Source of the DNA: Eubacterium saphenum ATCC 49989
Lineage (GTDB): Bacteria; Bacillota; Clostridia; Peptostreptococcales; Anaerovoracaceae
NCBI GenBank assembly: GCA_000161975.1
Contig: GG688422.1
Span: 1,019,506-1,083,505 of the forward strand
DNA length: 64,000 nt
Direction: 5' to 3'
Both the position numbers and the translations under genes were made by a program. The notes below the pieces were generated by a model, which saw nothing but the letters and a program-made list of their open reading frames with translations, ran no database searches and was not told where the DNA came from. Shown here one piece after another: positions 42,666 to 50,072 of this stretch (its first letter is position 1; every line of letters starts with the position of its first letter).

Positions 42666-43034
42666 ATGGGATTTTTTAAACTTGAGGAGTGTAAAAATGT
42701 ATTATTACAGGGATTGAGCGCATCGGTAGATGCTTGTGAATCGAATTGTTTGGTGCCGGTTGCAGCAAATACAACGGATGCGGCTAAGGAGAAGCACGTG
42801 CCTGCTGTAACGGTAGATGGTGATAAGCTGAAGGTAGCTGTAGGATCCGTTATTCATCCGATGGAAGAAGATCATTACATTGAGTGGGTTTGTTTAGAAT
42901 ATGAAGGCGGACAGGAATTTAAGTGGCTGAAGCCCGGAATGGAGCCTGTAGTGGAATTTGATCTTAACGGCAGAAAGCCGATTGCGGCATATGAATTCTG
43001 CAACAAGCACGGATTATGGAAGGCAGAGATATAA
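42666..43034 (+). CDS. Superoxide reductase (desulfoferrodoxin/neelaredoxin family)
   Basis: Reduces superoxide to peroxide in anaerobes. 122 residues. The active iron centre II is complete: EKH (H44), HPMEEDHYIEW (H64, H70), and FCNKHGLW (C112, H115). The N-terminal desulforedoxin-like part keeps the length and the NTTDAAKEKHVP junction but only scattered cysteines (9, 24, 28) instead of the CxxC...CC set that binds centre I, so that iron site is probably lost, as in class III enzymes. GGAGG ribosome site. Own short unit between polC and rarA. Confidence 0.88.
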   Translation: MGFFKLEECKNVLLQGLSASVDACESNCLVPVAANTTDAAKEKHVPAVTVDGDKLKVAVGSVIHPMEEDHYIEWVCLEYEGGQEFKWLKPGMEPVVEFDLNGRKPIAAYEFCNKHGLWKAEI

Positions 43035-43047
43035 TTAGGGAAGGTGT

Positions 43048-44283
43048 ATGGTACCGTTTTCTACATATGTAAGGCCTGAGAGGCTCGAAGATTTCATAGG
43101 GCAAGAGCATTTTCTAAAAAAGAATGCTCTTGTTTATAATGCGATAAAAGAAGGCAGATTTGAATCGGCTGTGTTTTATGGACCGTCCGGTACGGGGAAA
43201 ACAACCCTGGCAAGAATAATAGCCAAGATGCAGGATGACAGCTTCATTCAAATAAACGCTGCGGATGTCGGGATATCAGAACTTAAAAAGATATTGGCAG
43301 AGGCTAAGGATAGGTTTTATGGAATAATTTCAAAGAGCACCTACCTCTATGTAGATGAAATACATAGGTGGAATAAGTCGCAGCAGGACAGCTTGCTTTC
43401 AGCTCTCGAAGAAGGATATATAAAGGTGATAGCAAGCACCACCGAAAATCCGTTTTTTGAAATAAACAATCAAATCTTGAGTAGAATTCGTAATATATAT
43501 GAATTTAAACCACTTGCAAACGATGACATCGTAAAGCTTTTAAAGAGAGGCGTAGATATATTTGCAGGCGATGGCAGGGTTATAGACTACGATGAAGACG
43601 CATTGATGTTGATTGCGGAAAAGTCAAACGGTGATGCGAGAATCGCTCTTGATACCTTAGGCTTTATATTAAATTCCCTTAAGGGTGAAGATAGGATTAC
43701 CGAAGAAAAGGTATATGAAATTACCTATGACAGGCAGTATATGAAGTTCAACAAGTTGGATGATAAATACAATGTGTTTTCGGCGCTCCATAAATCCATG
43801 AGGGGTAGCGACCCCGATGCGGCAGTGCATTATCTTGCAAGACTCCTTCAGGGAGGAGAAGATGTCAAGGTCATAGGAAGAAGGCTACTCGTTGCAGCCT
43901 CAGAAGATGTGGGGCTTGCCTATCCTCAGGCTATCGGAATAGTGAGGTCATGCGTTGAAGCTGCGCACATGCTGGGGATGCCGGAAGCCCGAATTCCTCT
44001 ATCGCAAGCGGTAGTGCTTATAAGCCTGGCGCCGAAGTCAAGGAGCACATATAATGCTATAAATTCCGCCATCGAAGAAATAAAGACAGGTCGTATAGAC
44101 GATGTTCCTGACCATATAAGGAATTTTCACAACAATAACGATGCAAATAGACCCGCGGATCAATTTTTGCCTGATAACCTGTATAAAAAAGGAGTGCGGT
44201 ATTATGTGCCTTCGGACAACGGACTTGAGAAGGACATCTACAGTGCCTACCTCAAGTTCAAAAAAGGATCTGATGATGAATAG
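43048..44283 (+). CDS. rarA: Replication-associated recombination ATPase RarA/MgsA
   Basis: AAA+ clamp-loader-like ATPase acting at stalled forks. 411 residues. Begins with RPERLEDFIGQEHFL; Walker A YGPSGTGKTTLAR, Walker B YLYVDEIHRWNKSQQD, sensor 1 ASTTENPFF, C-terminal tetramerisation region (PEARIPLSQAVVLISLAPKS). A perfect 10-bp inverted repeat lies at 43102-43132 in the coding sequence. Follows the superoxide reductase by 13 bases and overlaps the ispH-rpsA start. Confidence 0.95.
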   Translation: MVPFSTYVRPERLEDFIGQEHFLKKNALVYNAIKEGRFESAVFYGPSGTGKTTLARIIAKMQDDSFIQINAADVGISELKKILAEAKDRFYGIISKSTYLYVDEIHRWNKSQQDSLLSALEEGYIKVIASTTENPFFEINNQILSRIRNIYEFKPLANDDIVKLLKRGVDIFAGDGRVIDYDEDALMLIAEKSNGDARIALDTLGFILNSLKGEDRITEEKVYEITYDRQYMKFNKLDDKYNVFSALHKSMRGSDPDAAVHYLARLLQGGEDVKVIGRRLLVAASEDVGLAYPQAIGIVRSCVEAAHMLGMPEARIPLSQAVVLISLAPKSRSTYNAINSAIEEIKTGRIDDVPDHIRNFHNNNDANRPADQFLPDNLYKKGVRYYVPSDNGLEKDIYSAYLKFKKGSDDE

Positions 44284-46384
44284 ATCCGGCTCTAAAAAAG
44301 ACAAGAAAATAATTTTGGTTGAAGGATCCGGCTTTTGTTTTGGAGTTAAAAATGCTATTCAAAAGGCAAAAAGAGCTAGGGCAGAGCTTGACAAGGAGAT
44401 TTTCACCTTGGGGGATATCATACATAATAAGGTTGTGGTCGAGGATCTTAACGAGCGGGGAATTACAGCCGTAGGCGAGGATGAAATAGAGACGTTAAAG
44501 AGGGGGAGCAATATAGTCGTAAGATCCCACGGAGCGTCCCGAGCATTTTTTGAAAAAGCGGCAGGTCTTGATTTTAACCTCATCGATGCTACCTGCCCGT
44601 ATGTTTTGCGAATTCACACCCTTGTAAAAAATGAAAGTTTAAAGGGTAGGGTCATAATTATAGTCGGAAACGAAGAGCATCCTGAGGTTGCAGGGATTTC
44701 AGGGTGGTGCTGCGGGGAAAAGGCGGTGATCTCTGAAAACAGCAAAAAAAGCGAAATAGAAGAAATTTGTGAGAAATACAAGGGCAAAGAAATGGTGGTC
44801 GTAGGGCAGACCACCATAAAACAGGAGGCATACGAGAGAGTATGTGAAGTGATAAAATCTGTGAACGACCATGCGGAAGTCATGGACACCTTATGCAGCA
44901 TAACGACTACAAGGCAGGAAAAGGCGTTTGAATGCGCAAAAAATGTGGACGCCATGATAGTGATAGGTGATAGTAAAAGTTCGAATTCTTTAAAGTTATA
45001 TGAAATATGTTCATCGGTTAATAAAAACACCTTCTTTATTGAAAATAAAAGCGATTTACCGTTGAAAAAACTGTCGAATTGTACTACAATAGGAGTTGTG
45101 GCGAGTGCATCAGCACCCGGCCAAATTATAAGGGAGGTCATGGTTATAATGAATGAAAATCAAAACGAAACAACGGGCAATGAAATGCTTGAACTGATGG
45201 ATGAGATTGAAAAGTCTATGAAATCACCGAAGACAGGTGAGATCGTAGAGGGAGTGATCGATGCCATCAACGACAAGGAAATCGTAGTAAATCTCGGTTG
45301 CAAGAAGGACGGTATAATTCCGAACAGTGAGGTAGCGCTTGAGGAAGGACAGACCATCAGAGATCTTTTTTCTGTGGGTGATGAAATCCAAGCCAAGGTA
45401 CTGAAGACGGATGACGGTGATGGAAGCATTCTATTATCCAGAAGAAAGATGGAAGCCAGCGTGCATTGGGCAGAGCTTGAAGATGCACTCAACAACGATG
45501 AAACCGTTAAGGTAGATGTGGTAAGGGCCGTAAAGAGCGGTGTTATCGCAAACTACAAGGAAGTGAGCGGATTTATTCCATTGTCACAGTTGTCAGAAAG
45601 ATTTATAGAAGACGCAAGCGAATTTGTGGGACAGACTATGGAAGCCAAGGTGATCAGGGTAGATCAAAAGCTCGGCAAAGCTATATTCTCACCTAAGCAA
45701 CTGCAAAAGGAAGAGAAGAACAAGAGATTACAAGAGTTGTGGAAGAAGCTCAACGTAGGAGATGACATAGAAGGGAAGGTAATGAGGTTCACTGAATACG
45801 GTGCCTTTGTTGATATAGGCGGTGTAGATGGACTTCTTCATATTTCTGAAATTTCATGGGGAAAACTAAAGCACCCGAGCGAAGTGTTGACGGTCGGAGA
45901 TACGATAAACGTTAAAATTCTTTCGCTAAATCCGGAAAAGGGTAAGATATCTCTTGGATATAAGCAGAATATGCCTGAGCCGTGGTCTATCATAGATGAC
46001 AAGTATAAGGCGGGCGACAATGTAGAAGGTGATATCGTTCAGATAAAAGAGTATGGCGCATTCCTTGAGCTTGAACCGGGCTTGGACGGCCTCATTCACA
46101 TTTCTGAAATTTCTCACTCAAGAGTTGAAAATATCAATTCCGTGCTTCATATAGGAGACAACGTGGAGGCAAAGATTCTTGAGATAGATAAGGATAGAAG
46201 AAGGATCAGCCTCAGTATAAAGGCGCTCATCGATCCACCTGAACAAGCTCCTGAAGCTGAAGAAAAAGCGAAAGAGGAAGAAAAACCTGCAGACGAAGCT
46301 GCGCCTCAGCAGGAAGTGACAATAGAAGAAGCGAACGAAGGAGTAGCGGAAGCGGAGCCTGATAAAGAAGAAAAGGCTGAGTAA
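44276..46384 (+). CDS. ispH: Fused IspH (HMBPP reductase) and ribosomal protein S1
   Basis: 702 residues. Residues 1-about 290 are IspH, last step of the MEP pathway: Fe-S cysteines in GFCFGV, DATCPYV and TLCSITTTRQ, plus EHPEVAG and SKSSNS. Residues about 305-660 hold four S1 RNA-binding domains (starts near GEIVEGVIDA, KVDVVRAVKSG, EGKVMRFTEYGAF, EGDIVQIKEYGAF), then an acidic tail. This fusion is known from Clostridia. In-frame starts run back to 44141 inside rarA; the AAGGA at 44264-44268 supports ATG 44276 (or 44273), overlapping the rarA stop. Confidence 0.93.
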   Translation: MNRSGSKKDKKIILVEGSGFCFGVKNAIQKAKRARAELDKEIFTLGDIIHNKVVVEDLNERGITAVGEDEIETLKRGSNIVVRSHGASRAFFEKAAGLDFNLIDATCPYVLRIHTLVKNESLKGRVIIIVGNEEHPEVAGISGWCCGEKAVISENSKKSEIEEICEKYKGKEMVVVGQTTIKQEAYERVCEVIKSVNDHAEVMDTLCSITTTRQEKAFECAKNVDAMIVIGDSKSSNSLKLYEICSSVNKNTFFIENKSDLPLKKLSNCTTIGVVASASAPGQIIREVMVIMNENQNETTGNEMLELMDEIEKSMKSPKTGEIVEGVIDAINDKEIVVNLGCKKDGIIPNSEVALEEGQTIRDLFSVGDEIQAKVLKTDDGDGSILLSRRKMEASVHWAELEDALNNDETVKVDVVRAVKSGVIANYKEVSGFIPLSQLSERFIEDASEFVGQTMEAKVIRVDQKLGKAIFSPKQLQKEEKNKRLQELWKKLNVGDDIEGKVMRFTEYGAFVDIGGVDGLLHISEISWGKLKHPSEVLTVGDTINVKILSLNPEKGKISLGYKQNMPEPWSIIDDKYKAGDNVEGDIVQIKEYGAFLELEPGLDGLIHISEISHSRVENINSVLHIGDNVEAKILEIDKDRRRISLSIKALIDPPEQAPEAEEKAKEEEKPADEAAPQQEVTIEEANEGVAEAEPDKEEKAE

Positions 46385-46421
46385 GGATATACATTCTTTA
46401 GTTTGATAGACATATGAATTT

Positions 46422-46447
46422 GGCTCTCCTAAGTTAGGAGAGCCTTT
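46422..46447 (+). terminator. Hairpin after ispH-rpsA, possible weak terminator
   Basis: 8-bp perfect stem (GGCTCTCC / GGAGAGCC), 7-base symmetric loop TAAGTTA, followed only by TTTA. It ends just before the ribosome site of the next gene, so read-through or translational control is plausible. Confidence 0.5.
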
Positions 46448-46462
46448 ACGTTGGAGATTTCT

Positions 46463-46981
46463 ATGAAAAACAAAATAGTATTTGTAGGGATGCCGTCTTG
46501 CGGCAAAACGAGGATTGGAAAAAGGATAGCGAAGGCATTGGAGCTTGACTTTATAGATACGGATAATATCATTAAGCAAAGGGCGGGAAGAGACCTCAGC
46601 GAAATAATAAAAACATCCGGAGACGATGCACTTTTAAAATTTGAAAATGAAGCTCTCATGACAAACTTTAAAACGCCTGCGGTTATTGCAACAGGTGGTA
46701 GCGCAGTGTTTTGTACGGAAGGGATGAATAAGCTTTCGAAGGAATCCGTAATAGTGTTTCTGGATATCAACATCTCTACACTTAAATCCAGGGTTAAGAG
46801 CCTTGAGGCCAGAGGCGTTGTGATGGGCGGAAAATCAATAGAAGAGGTATATATGCAGCGTAGAGCTTTGTATCTTAAGTATGCCGACATCATAATAAAC
46901 AACGATAGGTTCAATGCGGCTCAAACGACGGTGAATATCATAAACAGACTCGTTAAAAAGGGCTATATACGAATATTCTAA
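46463..46981 (+). CDS. Shikimate-kinase-like small nucleotide kinase
   Basis: 172-residue P-loop kinase of the AroK fold: GMPSCGKTRIG (Walker A), DTDN (the Mg/substrate Asp), lid arginine in ARGVVMGG, and RRALYLKYADIII. Two shikimate-pocket features differ from classical AroK: the FR..E motif reads LLKFENE, without the shikimate-binding Arg, and GGG is GGS. It may belong to the GGS subfamily commonly annotated as shikimate kinase, with uncertain substrate. No other aro genes lie nearby. TTG 46451 is upstream in frame, but TTGGAG there serves ATG 46463. Confidence 0.7.
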   Translation: MKNKIVFVGMPSCGKTRIGKRIAKALELDFIDTDNIIKQRAGRDLSEIIKTSGDDALLKFENEALMTNFKTPAVIATGGSAVFCTEGMNKLSKESVIVFLDINISTLKSRVKSLEARGVVMGGKSIEEVYMQRRALYLKYADIIINNDRFNAAQTTVNIINRLVKKGYIRIF

Positions 46982-47019
46982 CGTTAAATGCAAATAATTA
47001 CTACAATTAATAAATGCTA

Positions 47020-47028
47020 TGGTATAAT
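47020..47028 (+). promoter_or_regulatory. Extended -10 promoter of ftsZ
   Basis: TGG then TATAAT (47023-47028), 38 bases before the ftsZ ATG; weak -35 region. Confidence 0.5.
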
Positions 47029-47065
47029 AACAGTGTTATATTGCACTGATGGAGGAGGTAGCTAT

Positions 47066-48166
47066 ATGCTCCAGTTTGAAAGTAATGATACTGCACCTGC
47101 GCAGATAAAGGTCATAGGTGTTGGAGGCGCCGGCTGTAATGCAGTAAACAGAATGATAGAATCCGGTCTTAAGGCCGTATCGTTTATGGCTATAAATACG
47201 GATAAGCAAGCCTTGGCAGGTTGTAAAGCGGAGACAAAGCTTCAGATAGGTGAAAAGCTTACAAAGGGCTTAGGTGCAGGAGGAAATCCTGAGATAGGTC
47301 AGAAATCCGCTGAAGAGAATTTGGAAGATTTGAAAAAATTTATAAGTGGTGCAGACATGGTGTTTGTAACCGCAGGAATGGGTGGAGGCACAGGTACAGG
47401 TGCAGCCCCTGTAGTAGCAAAGCTATCTAAGGAAATGGGTATACTCACCGTAGGAGTAGTTACAAGACCTTTTACTTTTGAAGGGAAGAAAAGAGCCGCA
47501 CATGCAAACCAGGGCGTGAACTATCTTAAAAAGGTAGTGGATTCCCTCGTTGTAGTGCCGAACGATAAGTTGCTTCAAGTATCTGAAAAGTCAACATCGC
47601 TTCTTGAAGCGTTCAGCATGGCGGATGAAGTGCTTAAGCAAGGCGTACAGGGTATATCAGCCGTTATCAATAATCCGGGCACTATTAACCTTGATTTTGC
47701 AGACGTTAAGGCGATAATGAGCGACAGAGGTGTTGCCCACATGGGTGTAGGTATAGGAAAGGGTGAAGATAGAATATCGGAGGCTGTAAGAGAGGCTATC
47801 GAAAGTCCACTTCTTGAAACTTCCATTAAAGGTGCTAAGGCTATACTTATGGATATTGCAGGTGGATACGACCTTGCGATGCTCGAGCTTAACGAGGCGG
47901 CAGATCAGATAGCTAAGGATGCAGATAAGGATGCCGTTATTTACTTCGGTACGTCCATTAGAGAAGAGATGCAGGACGAAGTGGTAATTACCGTAATCGC
48001 AACAGGCTTTGAAGGAAGACCTGTTTCAAAGAATGATACAGATACGGTTAATCATTTCGGAAGGTCAGCGCAGGAAAAGGGGCAAAGATTAGGTGGCGCC
48101 TTTACAGGCGATCCCGATGAGAAGGAGCCCGACGAGATGTTTCAAATACCACCATTTTTAAAATAA
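47066..48166 (+). CDS. ftsZ: Cell division protein FtsZ
   Basis: Tubulin-like GTPase forming the Z ring. 366 residues. IKVIGVGGAGCNAVNRM, tubulin signature GGGTGTG (106-112), NNPGTINLDFADVKAIM (T7 loop). The C-terminal linker is short and ends in the conserved binding tail FQIPPFLK, which recruits FtsA/SepF-type partners. Upstream in-frame start 46988 is rejected: GGAGGAGG at 47051-47058 fits ATG 47066. No ftsA beside it, which is seen in some Clostridia. Own promoter and terminator. Confidence 0.97.
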   Translation: MLQFESNDTAPAQIKVIGVGGAGCNAVNRMIESGLKAVSFMAINTDKQALAGCKAETKLQIGEKLTKGLGAGGNPEIGQKSAEENLEDLKKFISGADMVFVTAGMGGGTGTGAAPVVAKLSKEMGILTVGVVTRPFTFEGKKRAAHANQGVNYLKKVVDSLVVVPNDKLLQVSEKSTSLLEAFSMADEVLKQGVQGISAVINNPGTINLDFADVKAIMSDRGVAHMGVGIGKGEDRISEAVREAIESPLLETSIKGAKAILMDIAGGYDLAMLELNEAADQIAKDADKDAVIYFGTSIREEMQDEVVITVIATGFEGRPVSKNDTDTVNHFGRSAQEKGQRLGGAFTGDPDEKEPDEMFQIPPFLK

Positions 48167-48172
48167 ACAAGG

Positions 48173-48199
48173 GCCGGTGGAAACCGGCTTTTATTTTTT
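48173..48199 (+). terminator. Rho-independent terminator of ftsZ
   Basis: GCCGGT / ACCGGC stem, GGAA tetraloop, then TTTTATTTTTT. The T tract runs into the ribosome site of the next gene. Confidence 0.8.
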
Positions 48200-48209
48200 G
48201 AGGAGATCT

Positions 48210-49052
48210 ATGGAAGTCATCAATTCACTAGGTAATAATTATGTGAAAAAGATTTGCAGCCTTAAGAAGAAAAAGTACCGTGATAGCGAAGGATGCTTTT
48301 TTGCTACGGGAGAGAAGTTTGTAAAAGACCTTATTGTTGCAAATCTTCCCGGCTGCAGCGATGCCCATCACATTGTTGATGCCGTCATAGTGGAGGACGG
48401 ATATCTGGAAAAATATTTAAGCCAAACAAGACTGGCAGGACAGCTCAAGAAGCTCATTGCGGCGGGACTTGTGAAATGCTTTTCAAGTCAGGTTATGGGA
48501 AAATTGTCTGATGATAAAAGTGCGCAGCATATAGCCGCAGTATTAAAAAAATCTTTCTTTGTGCAAGCTGCAGCCAATAAATTCGACCTTTCAGAAAACA
48601 TATTGGGGCTGTGTGAAATCCAAGATCCGAGAAATTTAGGTGCTATAATGAGAACGGCGGCAGCCACGGGCACGGGATTGTTGTTATCGAATGATAGCTG
48701 TGATGTATTTAGCGATAAGGTGATAAGAACATCTGCAGGACTGTTCGACAGGGTCGGGTTCGTTCAGGCTACATCTCGAGAAGATTTTTTAAACCGGCTA
48801 AAAGACAGAAGGGTGTTTGCGGCAGCACTAAATGAAGGCATGATTTACACAAATTTAAATGGAATGAAAAACACATGTATTTTGATGGGAAATGAAGGCA
48901 GAGGACTTTATGAGGATGACTTCAATATAGCGACTGATAAGGTATTTATACCTATGGAAAACGATGTGGATTCACTCAATGTAGGAGTGGCGGCAAGTTT
49001 GTTCATGTTCGAATTAAATAGAAAGGAGCTTATTAATGAAGGAAGAGCTTAA
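48210..49052 (+). CDS. SpoU-family RNA 2'-O-ribose methyltransferase
   Basis: 280 residues. C-terminal SPOUT knot domain with the three motifs: CEIQDPRNLGAIMRTAAATG, CILMGNEGRGL and VFIPMENDVDSLNVGVAASL. The N-terminal RNA-binding domain (about 1-110) is of the YsgA/TrmH-like type seen next to pheS in many Firmicutes. Likely modifies 23S rRNA or tRNA; target not determinable. ATG 48210 chosen for GAGGAG at 48200-48205. The stop overlaps pheS by 17 bases, suggesting coupling. Confidence 0.88.
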   Translation: MEVINSLGNNYVKKICSLKKKKYRDSEGCFFATGEKFVKDLIVANLPGCSDAHHIVDAVIVEDGYLEKYLSQTRLAGQLKKLIAAGLVKCFSSQVMGKLSDDKSAQHIAAVLKKSFFVQAAANKFDLSENILGLCEIQDPRNLGAIMRTAAATGTGLLLSNDSCDVFSDKVIRTSAGLFDRVGFVQATSREDFLNRLKDRRVFAAALNEGMIYTNLNGMKNTCILMGNEGRGLYEDDFNIATDKVFIPMENDVDSLNVGVAASLFMFELNRKELINEGRA

Positions 49053-50058
49053 TAAAATGCTTCAACAAGCAATGGAGGAAATCGAAAAAGCAGGTGACCT
49101 TGAGGTGATTGAGACGCTCAGGGTAAAGTATCTGGGTAAAAAATCCAAGATGAGTGAAATCTTAAGGGGCATGGGTAAGCTCAGTCACGAAGATAGAAGG
49201 CTCATGGGAGAAGCCGCAAACAGTGTGAGGGATAACATAGCTTCCGTTATAAGTTCTAAGAAAAAGCTTCTTAAGGAAGCGGAGCGCAAGATAAAAATGC
49301 AAAGGGAAAAGATAGACGTTACCCAGCCCGGAAAAGCTATGCATCTTGGCACAAAACATCCAATTACCATAACCATAGAAGAAATTACGGACGTGTTTAA
49401 GTCCATGGGATTTTCCATATGTGAGGGCCCTGAAATAGAAACGGTATACAATAACTTTGATGCTCTCAACGCAGACAAGCATCATCCTGCAAGGGCTATG
49501 ACGGATACATTTTATCTTACGGAAGAATACTTGCTTAGAACCCAAACATCTCCCGTTCAGATAAGAACAATAAAAAAACAAAAGCCGCCTATAAAGATCA
49601 TATCTCCCGGAAGGTGTTTTAGATGTGATACGGCTGATGCTACTCATTCACCAATGTTCCATCAGGTAGAAGGTTTGGTTATAGATGAAGGTATTACCAT
49701 GGCAGACCTTAAGGGGACGCTCAACAGATTCGCTAAGCTGATGTTTGGAGAATTCGCAAAGACAAAATTAAGACCGCATCACTTCCCGTTTACAGAACCC
49801 AGCGCAGAAGTCGACCTAAGCTGTTTTAAATGCGGTGGAGAAGGCTGCAGCGTGTGTAAGGGCAGTGGCTGGATAGAGATTTTAGGCTGCGGAATGGTAC
49901 ACCCCAATGTACTTAAGGAAGGAAACATAGATCCTGAAAAGTATACCGGATTTGCCTTTGGAATGGGTGTTGAAAGAATTGCAATGCTTAAGTATGAGAT
50001 AGATGATATAAGATTGTTCTATGAAAACGACATGAGATTTATAGAAGAATTTAAATAA
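49036..50058 (+). CDS. pheS: Phenylalanyl-tRNA synthetase alpha subunit
   Basis: Catalytic subunit of the alpha2-beta2 enzyme charging tRNA-Phe. 340 residues. N-terminal coiled coil (1-90), class II core with HPARAMTDTFYL (motif 1 area), FRCDTADATHSPMFHQVEG (motif 2) and GFAFGMGVERIAML (motif 3). The CFKCGGEGCSVCKGSGW segment gives a Cys-rich, possibly zinc-binding loop as in many Gram-positive PheS. AAAGGAG ribosome site inside the preceding gene; pheT follows after 14 bases. Confidence 0.96.
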   Translation: MKEELNKMLQQAMEEIEKAGDLEVIETLRVKYLGKKSKMSEILRGMGKLSHEDRRLMGEAANSVRDNIASVISSKKKLLKEAERKIKMQREKIDVTQPGKAMHLGTKHPITITIEEITDVFKSMGFSICEGPEIETVYNNFDALNADKHHPARAMTDTFYLTEEYLLRTQTSPVQIRTIKKQKPPIKIISPGRCFRCDTADATHSPMFHQVEGLVIDEGITMADLKGTLNRFAKLMFGEFAKTKLRPHHFPFTEPSAEVDLSCFKCGGEGCSVCKGSGWIEILGCGMVHPNVLKEGNIDPEKYTGFAFGMGVERIAMLKYEIDDIRLFYENDMRFIEEFK

Positions 50059-50072
50059 AGATAGGAGGAAGT

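Noticed and set aside
44141..44275. Upstream start for ispH-rpsA inside rarA
   Set aside because: The extra 45 residues have no IspH similarity and AAGGA sits correctly before ATG 44276.
44276..46384. ispH-S1 fusion as a novel discovery
   Set aside because: This fusion is already known in Clostridia, so it is annotated but not scored as new.
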